DNA of 5,590 bases from an uncultured Chloroflexota bacterium (lineage in GTDB: Bacteria; Chloroflexota; Anaerolineae; Caldilineales; Caldilineaceae). The stretch covers positions 1-5,590 of the forward strand of contig CAIOHJ010000222.1 in the NCBI GenBank assembly GCA_903858085.1, written 5' to 3'. Shown piece after piece: positions 1 through 5,590 of the stretch. Position 1 is the first letter of the stretch. Every line of letters begins with the position of its first letter. Under the pieces are notes generated by a model. The model made no database searches. It saw only the letters and a list, made by a program, of their open reading frames with translations, and was not told the DNA's origin. The translations under genes and the position numbers were made by a program.

Positions 1-226
1 CCCAGCCGCCGTAGCGGGGCAATGCTTTGGCTGCCGCGGTCTTTTCAATTCCCCAGCCGCCGTAGCGGGGCAATGCTTTGGCTGCCGCGGTCTTTTCAAT
101 TCCCCAGCCGCCGTAGCGGGGCAATGCTTTGGCTGCCGCGGTCTTTTCAATTCCCCAGCCGCCGTAGCGGGGCAATGCTTTGGCTGCCGCAGTCTTTTCA
201 ATTCCCCAGCCGCCATAGCGGGGCAA
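1..226 (-). repeat. 51-bp tandem repeat, 4.4 copies visible, coding
   Basis: Head-to-tail units of exactly 51 bp occupy 176-226, 125-175, 74-124, 23-73 and 1-22 (partial). All are identical except the unit nearest the signal peptide (176-226), which differs at 191 (A instead of G) and 215 (A instead of G). Both changes are third-codon-position and silent on the minus strand. Because the period is 17 codons, gain or loss of units keeps the reading frame. Each unit also contains CCCCAGC...AGCGGGG on the plus strand, able to form a short hairpin. There are no unique spacers, so this is not a CRISPR array. Confidence 0.97.
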
Positions 227-313
227 TGCCGATGCTGTATTGGCAGCGCTCCAACCGGAGAGCACTATGGCCAGCACAAAGAGCATGCAAAAGGAACTCA
301 AATGTTTCTTCAT
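1..313 (-). CDS. Secreted tandem-repeat peptide precursor (partial, runs off left edge)
   Basis: I do not recognise this protein. The minus-strand frame starts at ATG 313-311 and stays open for 104 codons to the window edge. Residues 1-29 form a textbook Sec signal peptide: MKKH n-region, hydrophobic core about residues 8-21, then a small-residue c-region ending in A27-S28-A29. There is no lipobox cysteine near the predicted cleavage site. From residue 30 the protein is nothing but a 17-residue unit, LPRYGGWGIEKTAAAKA, starting at residues 30, 47, 64, 81 and 98 (the last cut by the edge). Each unit has one Arg, two Lys and one Glu (net about +2), a Gly/aromatic turn-like half (PRYGGWG) and an Ala-rich helix-like half. 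The start is supported by AGAAGGGG at 329-322, 8 nt upstream. The two differences between copies are synonymous in this frame (Tyr TAT/TAC, Thr ACT/ACC). It could be a multi-copy peptide precursor (signal or antimicrobial peptide, RiPP-like) or a repetitive cell-surface protein; total copy number and C-terminus are unseen. Confidence 0.85.
   Translation of the reverse strand, partial: MKKHLSSFCMLFVLAIVLSGWSAANTASALPRYGGWGIEKTAAAKALPRYGGWGIEKTAAAKALPRYGGWGIEKTAAAKALPRYGGWGIEKTAAAKALPRYGGW
227..313 (-). other. Signal peptide of the repeat protein
   Basis: Codons 1-29 of the minus-strand gene. Two lysines follow the start Met, the hydrophobic core runs F-C-M-L-F-V-L-A-I-V-L, and the c-region S-A-A-N-T-A-S-A fits signal peptidase I with cleavage after A29. 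The predicted mature protein begins exactly at the first repeat unit (L30). The Cys at residue 9 lies inside the hydrophobic core and is not placed as a lipobox. Confidence 0.8.
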
Positions 314-321
314 CTTGTTAA

Positions 322-329
322 CCCCTTCT
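322..329 (-). promoter_or_regulatory. Ribosome binding site of the repeat-peptide gene
   Basis: On the minus strand the sequence reads AGAAGGGG, then 8 nt, then ATG at 313. It is a good Shine-Dalgarno match at normal spacing. It fixes the start and supports coding on this strand rather than the plus strand. Confidence 0.7.
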
Positions 330-502
330 GAATCCATAGAATTCTGGCGAACTTCCAATGAGTTTGTCTGAACGATGTTGTCGACTTGCCCATTCGCTGA
401 AAATGAGGTGGGTGGTGGCTTCCACCCTTTCCTCGGACCTAGACAAACGTCTCTGAAGGCACCGTTTGCTGCCGGGTTCCCGCTTCAACAACCACAGTCT
501 GA

Positions 503-514
503 ACGTCACGACGT
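503..514. promoter_or_regulatory. Short palindrome ACGTC-AC-GACGT
   Basis: Perfect 5-bp arms around a 2-nt centre in the divergent intergenic region. It could be a small operator or an RNA stem in the peptide-gene leader. A dyad of this size can arise by chance. Confidence 0.3.
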
Positions 515-573
515 CTGCACCCTCTGCCCCACCGGGAGAAATATTCGGAAAGTTTCGGGCAGATACGTAAAAA

Positions 574-603
574 AGTATATCAGAAAAGACACCGTTCGAT
601 CAA
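574..603 (-). promoter_or_regulatory. Candidate sigma-70-type promoter for the repeat-peptide gene
   Basis: Reading the minus strand: TTGATC (603-598), an 18-nt spacer, then TATACT (579-574) preceded by TG one base away (TGATATACT, an extended -10). The surrounding DNA is AT-rich. It points toward the peptide gene, about 260 nt upstream of its ATG. Assigned by eye only; another promoter closer to the gene is not excluded. Confidence 0.4.
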
Positions 604-610
604 ATCCTAG

Positions 611-632
611 AACTCGAAATGAATTTCGAGTT
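611..632. promoter_or_regulatory. 22-bp palindrome, operator-like
   Basis: AACTCGAAAT, centre GA, ATTTCGAGTT: two perfect 10-bp arms. It lies 8 bp upstream of the candidate -35 of the peptide gene, a position where a dimeric activator could bind. No T-run follows on either strand, so it is not a typical intrinsic terminator. The binding protein is unknown. Confidence 0.5.
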
Positions 633-710
633 ACTCTGCACACGCTCGACAGCACCTGGTGTTTTGTCAAGTGTTATTTGATAGCTAGCGTGTTGGGGAG
701 GCACCTTGTG

Positions 711-723
711 TTTGAGAGTCAAA
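711..723. promoter_or_regulatory. Palindrome TTTGA-GAG-TCAAA at the foldback centre
   Basis: Perfect 5-bp arms with a 3-nt centre. It sits almost exactly at the symmetry centre of the larger inverted repeat, offset by about 1.5 bp. It may simply be the tip of the foldback or a separate operator. Confidence 0.35.
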
Positions 724-760
724 TGTGATCGCAAAGGACACGCTACCCATTATTTTAGAC

Positions 761-789
761 TTGACAAAATACCAGGTTCTCTGTAGGTG
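761..789 (+). promoter_or_regulatory. Weak candidate promoter toward the YitT-family gene
   Basis: A consensus -35 TTGACA at 761-766 is followed after 17 nt by TAGGTG (784-789), a poor -10. The TTGACA lies in the right arm of the foldback, and the mirror copy in the left arm (670-665) faces the other way. The -35 match is exact, but the missing good -10 makes the promoter call uncertain. Confidence 0.25.
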
Positions 790-797
790 CTGTCTGT

Positions 798-838
798 GTC
801 GTTTTAGACGACGCATCGTGGTACCATACACACTGTAT
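798..838. promoter_or_regulatory. Two small dyads upstream of the YitT-family gene
   Basis: GTCGT-TTTAG-ACGAC (798-812) and ATACA-CAC-TGTAT (826-838) lie 64-104 bp before the YitT-family start codon. A TATACG at 836-841 overlaps the second and could be a weak -10. They are operator-like in size and placement, but nothing identifies a regulator. Confidence 0.25.
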
Positions 839-901
839 ACGGCAGAAAATGTGTTGTGTGCCAGGGACAGGTGGGAGTGGGCAGGTGATAAAGGAACAGC
901 C

Positions 902-1792
902 ATGCGACGAATCAACTGGGCCAAATTGCTGGGTGAATTCAGGCGGCTTGTGCTGATCGGGGCAGGTGCCTCGATCGCAGGGGTCGGCTTCAGCCTCTTT
1001 CAGGTTCCCTACAACATTGCCGCTGGCGGTGTGAGTGGGATCGCGATTCTGATCAACCATTTCACCGGCTGGTCCGTTGCGCTTCTCTACCTGGCCATGA
1101 ATGTCCCGCTGTTTGCGCTGGGCTTTTTTTATCTGGGCCGTTGGCGGTTTTTGTTTTCAACTGCGCTGGCGGTCCTTGTGTTTTCGACAACCACCGAGCT
1201 GGCCAATCGCTATCTGGTGCTCATGCTGGATCGGTGGCCGCTCACCGACAACATTCTGCTCAGCACGATCTACGCCGGGCTGGTTGGGGGCATCGGCGGG
1301 GGCTTGATCTATCTGGCTGGTGCCACCATCGGCGGCACCGCCATCATCGGCCGCATCATCCAGGTCAAAACGGGGCTGTCGCTGAGCCAGATCTACCTGT
1401 TGGTGGATGGCACGATCGTGGCCGTGGCCGGCCTGCTCTTTGGCTGGGAGATCGCCCTCTATGCCATGCTGACCCTGCTGCTGAGCGGGCAGGCCGCGGA
1501 TTTTATTCTGGAAGGGCCGAGCCGGGCGCGCACTGCGATGGTGATCACCACGCGGCCCCAGCCGATCACGCAGGCGCTGATTGCAGAACTGGGCCGTGGT
1601 GTCAGCTACTGGCAGGCCACTGGCGGGTATACGGGCGAAACCCGCACCATCGTCATGTGCACCCTCTACCGTCCCCAGGTCGGCGATCTCAAGCGGGTGG
1701 TTGCAGCCCACGATCCGCAGGCTTTCGTCATCATCGGCACCACCCAACAGGCGCTCGGTGAAGGGTTCAGCGAACTGCGACAACATCGCTGA
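902..1792 (+). CDS. YitT-family membrane protein with DUF2179 domain
   Basis: Complete 296-aa integral membrane protein of the YitT family, whose molecular function is not settled. Residues 15-200 carry about five to six membrane segments with family-typical glycine motifs: AAGGVSGIAILI near 40-51, and GGTAIIGRIIQVKTGLS near 144-160 followed by LLVDG. Residues 213-290 match the cytoplasmic DUF2179 domain, including GGYTGE (241-246), then hydrophobic strands, DPQAFVII (271-278) and ALGEGF (284-289). Length is normal for the family. The start at ATG 902 is chosen because AAAGGA sits 6 nt upstream and the hydrophobic core begins shortly after. An in-frame GTG at 725 would add a Cys/Arg-rich stretch unlike the family. 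It is transcribed divergently from the repeat-peptide gene and lies 89 nt before the next operon. I give no symbol because paralogues of this family are common. Confidence 0.93.
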   Translation: MRRINWAKLLGEFRRLVLIGAGASIAGVGFSLFQVPYNIAAGGVSGIAILINHFTGWSVALLYLAMNVPLFALGFFYLGRWRFLFSTALAVLVFSTTTELANRYLVLMLDRWPLTDNILLSTIYAGLVGGIGGGLIYLAGATIGGTAIIGRIIQVKTGLSLSQIYLLVDGTIVAVAGLLFGWEIALYAMLTLLLSGQAADFILEGPSRARTAMVITTRPQPITQALIAELGRGVSYWQATGGYTGETRTIVMCTLYRPQVGDLKRVVAAHDPQAFVIIGTTQQALGEGFSELRQHR

Positions 1793-1827
1793 CCTGCTGC
1801 TCGCGGCAGTCCAACTTTTTGCAGCCA

Positions 1828-1855
1828 CTGCGATCCTGTTGTACGGTATTCGCAG
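1828..1855. promoter_or_regulatory. Inverted repeat between the YitT-family gene and the operon
   Basis: CTGCGA (1828-1833) and TCGCAG (1850-1855) are perfect 6-bp arms separated by 16 nt. It lies in the 89-nt gap before the six-gene operon. There is no U-run, so it is not a clear terminator. It may be an operator or a weak stem; I found no convincing promoter beside it. Confidence 0.25.
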
Positions 1856-1881
1856 CGATAACTTGTGCAAGGACCCAGCCC

Positions 1882-2166
1882 ATGACCGACAGTCTCTCCG
1901 AGAGTACGCCTACAGAGCAGACCATTTGTGCCGCCGTCGAGCAGTTGAGCCGACTGCATCTGGAGTCGGCTGCCCTGCTTTTTTTGGAGGGGCACTGGCC
2001 TTTGCGCTTTCTGGCTGGCCATCTGCTGGCGGTCGCCGCGCCTGCAGCCGATCTGCTCGGGTATGGGCAGGTCGCCGGCTGGGCGGCACTGCTCAACGAC
2101 GCCGACGCGACGGCACGGCTGCGTCAGTCCCTGGCCCATGCAGCAGAGCTCGGGGGGATGCCATGA
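1882..2166 (+). CDS. Hypothetical 94-aa protein, first gene of the membrane operon
   Basis: I do not recognise a named family. The 94-aa product starts at ATG 1882, with AAGGA 8 nt upstream. An upstream in-frame start at 1819 has no such signal. After a Ser/Thr/Glu-rich N-terminus (about residues 1-14) the rest is predicted helical and hydrophobic-amphipathic, with a central segment GHWPLRFLAGHLLAVAAPAA (about 37-56) that could lie on or in the membrane. There is no signal peptide and no cysteine pair. Its TGA overlaps the next ATG (ATGA at 2163-2166), a sign of translational coupling. From context it is likely a small cytoplasmic or membrane-peripheral partner of the downstream membrane proteins. 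Confidence 0.75.
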   Translation: MTDSLSESTPTEQTICAAVEQLSRLHLESAALLFLEGHWPLRFLAGHLLAVAAPAADLLGYGQVAGWAALLNDADATARLRQSLAHAAELGGMP

Positions 2167-2699
2167 ACCAGTCCAGCCCGGCGCAGGGTGTCGCCGACGA
2201 GTGGCGCAGGCTGCTCGATCTCGCCCTGGAAACCGGCGAATCCCCTGTCTTTTGGGGAGGGGCGTCGTCGAATGGGTTGGCCAGCCTCCAAGCTGCACAG
2301 GCGTTGGCAGTGCTGGACGCTGAGCGCCAGGATGGGGCGACCCCGGCGCTGGTGCTGGGGGGCACCAGCCCACTCTGGCTGGCAGCTCTTTGGCTGGTGC
2401 CAGCCCCCCAGACGCGTACGCCACCCACAGCAATTTTGTACTCGGCGCCCGACCGTGCGACCCATCTGGCAGCCCAGACCACGCTGGAGACACGGCGTTC
2501 GTTCTTCTACCAGCGCCCGGCCAACCTGCCGGCCTGGGCCCAGCCCGATGCAGCCCCTGCCAGCGCTTCGGCAACCCCAGAGGGTTGGGATACAAACCCG
2601 CTCACCCGTTTTCAGCGCCCAGGCCAGCGTGATGGCTGGCTTGCCTGGGGAGGCCTTGTCACCGCGGTGGCGCTGTTGCTGATCGCTTTGTTGAGTTGA
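2163..2699 (+). CDS. Hypothetical 178-aa tail-anchored membrane protein
   Basis: No family recognised. The 178-aa product has a soluble N-terminal part (1-120), beginning with an amphipathic helix (ADEWRRLLDLALE) and continuing with alternating hydrophobic segments such as ALVLGG (62-67) and the Leu/Trp-rich LWLAALWLV (71-79). A Pro/Ala-rich linker follows at about 120-150. A single hydrophobic helix at 157-178 ends the protein, so it is probably tail-anchored with its bulk in the cytoplasm. The start at ATG 2163 overlaps the previous stop by 4 nt; the same frame extends far upstream through other genes and is ignored there. The next gene begins 19 nt downstream. Its role in the operon is unknown. 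Confidence 0.75.
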   Translation: MNQSSPAQGVADEWRRLLDLALETGESPVFWGGASSNGLASLQAAQALAVLDAERQDGATPALVLGGTSPLWLAALWLVPAPQTRTPPTAILYSAPDRATHLAAQTTLETRRSFFYQRPANLPAWAQPDAAPASASATPEGWDTNPLTRFQRPGQRDGWLAWGGLVTAVALLLIALLS

Positions 2700-2718
2700 G
2701 ACAGGCGGAGCCCTGGCG

Positions 2719-3366
2719 ATGTCTGCAGCTGCGCGTACCCACTGGCTGCTGGCCCTGCTTTTTTTGCTGGCCCTGCTGCTGATCGGCGCCGAACGCCTGC
2801 CCGGCACCCCGGCTTCACTGCGCGTGCTTGGGTTTGAAACAGTGCTGCTGCTGGCCGGGGTAAGCCTGCTGCTGGGGGTGGTCAATGTTCTCGCCCTGCA
2901 CCTCCGCCGGATCGTTCTGGGCCAGCAGGATTGGCCGCTGAGTCTGCTGCTGATCGCCGTGCTGATTGCGGTGGCTGGTGCCGGGCTGCTCACCCCGGCC
3001 GGGGCAGCCAGCCCGTTGCTGGAATGGGTCTTTGATGCTCTGATCGCCCCTGGCCAGCGTGCGCTCTTTGCCCTGCTGGTCTTTTTTATGGCCGCTGCTG
3101 CCTTCCAGTTTCTGCGCATCGGGCAGCGTGGCGGCCTCTGGATGCTGGCGGGATTTTTGCTCCTCCTGCTGGTGCAGACGCCGTTGCCGCTCTGGCTGCT
3201 CTCCCAGAAGCAGCTCCCGGCCGCAGCCAGTTTTCTGGATCCGCTGACAAACGCCGCCCGCTGGTTGCTCGATGTTCCAGCCATGGCTGCCCTGCGGGCT
3301 GTTCTGCTGGGCGGCAGCCTGGCTTGGATCGTGATCGGTGCCAGGCTGCTGCTGGGAAAACCTTGA
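2719..3366 (+). CDS. Uncharacterised polytopic membrane protein, about 6 TM (215 aa)
   Basis: A 215-aa, very Leu-rich membrane protein with hydrophobic segments at about 8-24, 39-60, 73-91, 114-133, 138-156 and 185-208. The stretch LLLGVVNVLALHLRRI (50-65) and the C-terminal IGARLLLG resemble an uncharacterised membrane family that I recall from Chloroflexota; this is memory of a pattern, not a search result. No catalytic or transport motif is visible. Start ATG 2719 is preceded by GGCGGAG 8 nt upstream. Only 2 nt separate its stop from the next ATG. Membership in a complex with the other membrane proteins of the operon is likely from the tight spacing but unproved. Confidence 0.8.
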   Translation: MSAAARTHWLLALLFLLALLLIGAERLPGTPASLRVLGFETVLLLAGVSLLLGVVNVLALHLRRIVLGQQDWPLSLLLIAVLIAVAGAGLLTPAGAASPLLEWVFDALIAPGQRALFALLVFFMAAAAFQFLRIGQRGGLWMLAGFLLLLLVQTPLPLWLLSQKQLPAAASFLDPLTNAARWLLDVPAMAALRAVLLGGSLAWIVIGARLLLGKP

Positions 3367-3368
3367 CC

Positions 3369-4563
3369 ATGGCAACTGTGCTCTGCCCACACTGCGGCAC
3401 GCCGAACCGAGAAGGTTCCCACTTCTGCAACCGCTGCGGCGCTGCCCTGCTGGCTGCCCCCCACGCCACCCCGCCGCAACAACAGCCTGCGTCCCCGGCA
3501 ACACCAGACCGAGCGGCCAGCCAGCCCTGGCTGGACCCTGGCTTTGTCGGCGAAGACGATGTCCCGCTGGAAGAGGAGAGCGCTGACCAGGCGTTGCTCG
3601 GCGAGCAGGCACCGTTGCCCGCCCCACGCCTGGTCAGCGCTCTCCAGGGGCTGCTCGACCCGATTCGAGTGGTCACCATCCCCCAGGAGGGGGGGGAGAC
3701 CGAGCCTTCGCTCCCTGCAACCGCGTTGACCGCCGAGAAGCTACGCCGTGTGCGCTCCCTGATGGCCGAGGAGCCGCTGGTCGCTTCCTCCCCCCTCCCC
3801 GTCCCTGCTCCCTCTCTTTGGCTGCGCTGGATTTTTGGGATTCTGGCGATCGGTGTGGCCGCCCCACTCCTGCTGGGATGGCCGCTGCCCGCCGACGAGC
3901 CGACACGCTGGACGGGAGTCGAGCCCGGCTTTGACAGCATCCAAGCCCTGCCCTCCGGCGCCCGGGTACAGCTGCTCTGGGCCTTTGATTCGGCGACTGT
4001 CGGCGAAATGGAGCTGGTGAGCAGCCCGGTGTTGCGCCATCTGGCTGCCCGCAGGGCTCGGGTCGCTGCCTCCTCTTTGCTCCCAGCCGGGCCGGCAACT
4101 GCCCAACGTCTGCTCAGCCGTATCGACCCCGAACGGACTCTCTGGGCGTCACCTGACCGCGCATCTGCGGTGCCCTCTGTCCGTTTTCTGCCCGGCGGCG
4201 CCGCTGTGTTGCCGCTCCTGGCAGCAGAGCCTGCGGACCTGGCCGTGCTCCTGGCGGCGCAGGCTGAGGATGTCCAGCATTGGCTGGAGCAGGTGGCTCC
4301 CCGCAACCGGGTGCCGGTGCTGGCGGTGACAGCTGCGGGTGCCGACCTGCCGCTGCGGCCTTATCTGGAGAGCGGACAGCTCGTCGGGCTGGTCAGCGGC
4401 TTCGACGGCGCCTATCAGTACAACGAACTGTTGGGCCAGCCGTTCGCAGCTGCCGATATCCCGTTGTTGCGCCGACAAATTGTGGGCCAGAGCTACGGGG
4501 CACTCACACTGCTGGCAATTGTGCTGCTTGGCAACTTTGCCGCCTGGCTGGCCGGGAGACCCC

Positions 4564-4574
<11 letters not shown>
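3369..4574 (+). CDS. Zinc-ribbon protein with two membrane segments and an extracytoplasmic domain (401 aa)
   Basis: The N-terminus is a zinc ribbon: C6-x2-C9 and C20-x2-C23 (CPHCGTPN...FCNRCGA), four cysteines that should bind one zinc ion. A Pro/Gln/Ala-rich and acidic linker (about 28-145) follows, then membrane segment 1 (about 149-171), a domain of about 200 residues (175-372), and membrane segment 2 (about 374-395) ending in a basic tail. With two membrane spans, ribbon and tail lie on the same side, presumably the cytoplasm, and the central domain faces outside. That domain has motifs such as ALPSGARVQLLWAFDSATVGEM and VSGFDGAYQYNELL. It resembles uncharacterised Chloroflexota proteins as I remember them; no enzyme signature is evident. 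The ATG at 3369 follows the previous stop by 2 nt and puts the ribbon at the very N-terminus; in-frame codons upstream overlap the preceding gene. Its end overlaps the next gene by 11 nt. Confidence 0.85.
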
Positions 4575-5346
<772 letters not shown>

Positions 5347-5350
5347 CACA

Positions 5351-5590
5351 ATGGCGACACGCCCATCGGGGGGGGCTGCAGGAACTGGGGTCCTCTCCCA
5401 CGGCTCCATTCTGGCCCTTGGGATAGAGATCAACAGGGTGCGCGCCTGTTTGCTCGAAGAAGTCAGCGGCGTCTATCGCCTCGCTGCCTGGCATAGCCTT
5501 GCCCGGACACGGGATACCAACCTGGCGACCCTCAGCGCCGAGCTCTGTCTCCAGCTGGGCACCCGCATTGGCCGGCAGCTGGTCGATGCA
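5351..5590 (+). CDS. MutL/GlmL-like ASKHA-family protein, N-terminal part (runs off right edge)
   Basis: The first 80 residues of a plus-strand gene open to the window edge. Start ATG 5351 has GGGAAG 8 nt upstream and follows the previous stop by 4 nt. After a Gly/Ala-rich N-terminus, residues 20-45 read ILALGIEINRVRA, then CLLEEVSGVYRLAAW, and residues 70-80 read LGTRIGRQLVD. This order (strand, turn, strand with E-V-x-G-x-YRL, later a T-x-x-GR-x-L helix) matches the N-terminus of the glutamate mutase-associated MutL/GlmL group of ASKHA ATPase-fold proteins as I remember it. Those usually have D-x-G-S-x-x-T at the phosphate-binding turn; here the equivalent LGIEINRVRA lacks the Asp, Gly and Ser/Thr. 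It may be a divergent or non-ATP-binding member. No glutamate mutase gene is visible here, so that role is not implied. Confidence 0.6.
   Translation, partial: MATRPSGGAAGTGVLSHGSILALGIEINRVRACLLEEVSGVYRLAAWHSLARTRDTNLATLSAELCLQLGTRIGRQLVDA

Larger units (their letters stand above)
314..573 (-). promoter_or_regulatory. Possible long 5' leader of the repeat-peptide gene
   Basis: If the promoter at 574-603 is used, about 250 nt of untranslated RNA would precede the peptide gene. The stretch has no convincing gene. It holds short dyads: ACGTC-AC-GACGT at 503-514, GGTGG-CTT-CCACC at 414-426 and CGGG-TT-CCCG at 473-482. I could not match it to a known riboswitch class. The role is inferred only from distance and these small stems. 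Confidence 0.3.
648..794. repeat. Large imperfect inverted repeat (foldback)
   Basis: The core arms are 654-693 and 738-777 (40 nt each, no gaps, 32 of 40 complementary). The outer part, ACCTGGT(G/A)TTTTGTCAAGT, matches 18 of 19. The symmetry resumes outside: GACAGCACCT at 648-657 pairs with AGGTGCTGTC at 785-794, if an 11-nt insertion bounded by AGGT in the right arm is allowed. The 44-nt centre contains a smaller palindrome. It could be a MITE-like relic, a cruciform-forming regulatory site, or duplicated operator half-sites between divergent genes. I see no target-site duplication. Confidence 0.65.

Noticed and set aside
1..226. CRISPR array
   Set aside because: The units are contiguous and nearly identical with no variable spacers, and they form an open reading frame on the minus strand.
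20..226. LPRYG in each unit as a sortase LPxTG-type signal
   Set aside because: The Thr of LPxTG is Tyr here. The motif is repeated from just after the signal peptide, and no hydrophobic anchor with a basic tail follows in the visible part.
22..321. Plus-strand open frame of 99 codons with MLWLPRSFQFPSRRSGA repeats
   Set aside because: It is the shadow of the minus-strand repeat gene. The changes between copies are nonsynonymous here but silent on the minus strand, it starts inside a repeat, and it has no signal peptide or ribosome binding site of its own.
611..632. Intrinsic terminator
   Set aside because: The stem is AT-rich and no T-run follows on either strand. It sits upstream of, not after, a gene.
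375..728. Plus-strand open frame of 117 codons in the intergenic region
   Set aside because: There is no ribosome binding site, the composition is odd, no domain is recognisable, and it overlaps the palindrome, candidate promoter and foldback.
648..794. Intact mobile element (MITE) as a firm call
   Set aside because: The inverted repeats are clear, but no target-site duplication flanks either set of ends and no second copy is in the window, so it is listed only as a foldback repeat.
725..901. GTG at 725 as an extended start of the YitT-family gene
   Set aside because: The extra 59 residues are Cys/Arg-rich, derive from the AT-rich foldback region and are not family-like. ATG 902 has a good ribosome binding site.
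1581..2162. Upstream extension of the 178-aa gene's frame
   Set aside because: The frame is open by chance through the end of the YitT-family gene and the 94-aa gene. Both of those have better starts and protein features, and the ATGA overlap at 2163 gives a natural start.

Overview
The window looks like a piece of a high-GC bacterial chromosome, most likely Chloroflexota (perhaps the Caldilineae/Anaerolineae side). That placement rests on remembered resemblance of the membrane-protein operon to uncharacterised Chloroflexota families, not on a search. No rRNA, tRNA, CRISPR array or insertion sequence is visible.

Left edge (1-313, minus strand): a gene that runs off the left end encodes a small secreted protein. 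It has a classical N-terminal signal peptide followed at once by perfect tandem copies of a 17-residue unit, LPRYGGWGIEKTAAAKA. At least four full copies and part of a fifth are in the window. At DNA level this is a 51-bp tandem repeat. The frame is open to the edge, has a good ribosome binding site, and the only two differences between copies are synonymous in this frame. I do not recognise the protein. It looks like a multi-copy peptide precursor or a repetitive secreted/surface protein, and it is the most interesting object here.

314-901: a long divergent intergenic region, AT-rich compared with the genes (100 G/C in 240 bases for 541-780, counted by hand). It holds a candidate promoter and a long leader for the peptide gene, a near-perfect palindrome just upstream of that promoter, a large imperfect foldback (648-794) with a TTGACA in each arm, and several short dyads before the next gene.

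902-1792 (plus): a complete YitT-family membrane protein with a C-terminal DUF2179 domain.

1882-5590 (plus): six tightly packed genes (gaps of 2-19 nt or overlaps of 4 and 11 nt), evidently one operon. In order: a 94-aa helical protein, a 178-aa tail-anchored protein, a 215-aa polytopic membrane protein, a 401-aa zinc-ribbon protein with two membrane segments and an extracytoplasmic domain, a 260-aa polytopic membrane protein, and the start of a protein resembling the MutL/GlmL (glutamate mutase-associated, ASKHA-fold) family whose N-terminal phosphate-binding motif looks degenerate. The gene set suggests a membrane complex tied to a cytoplasmic ASKHA-like protein; its function is unknown to me.
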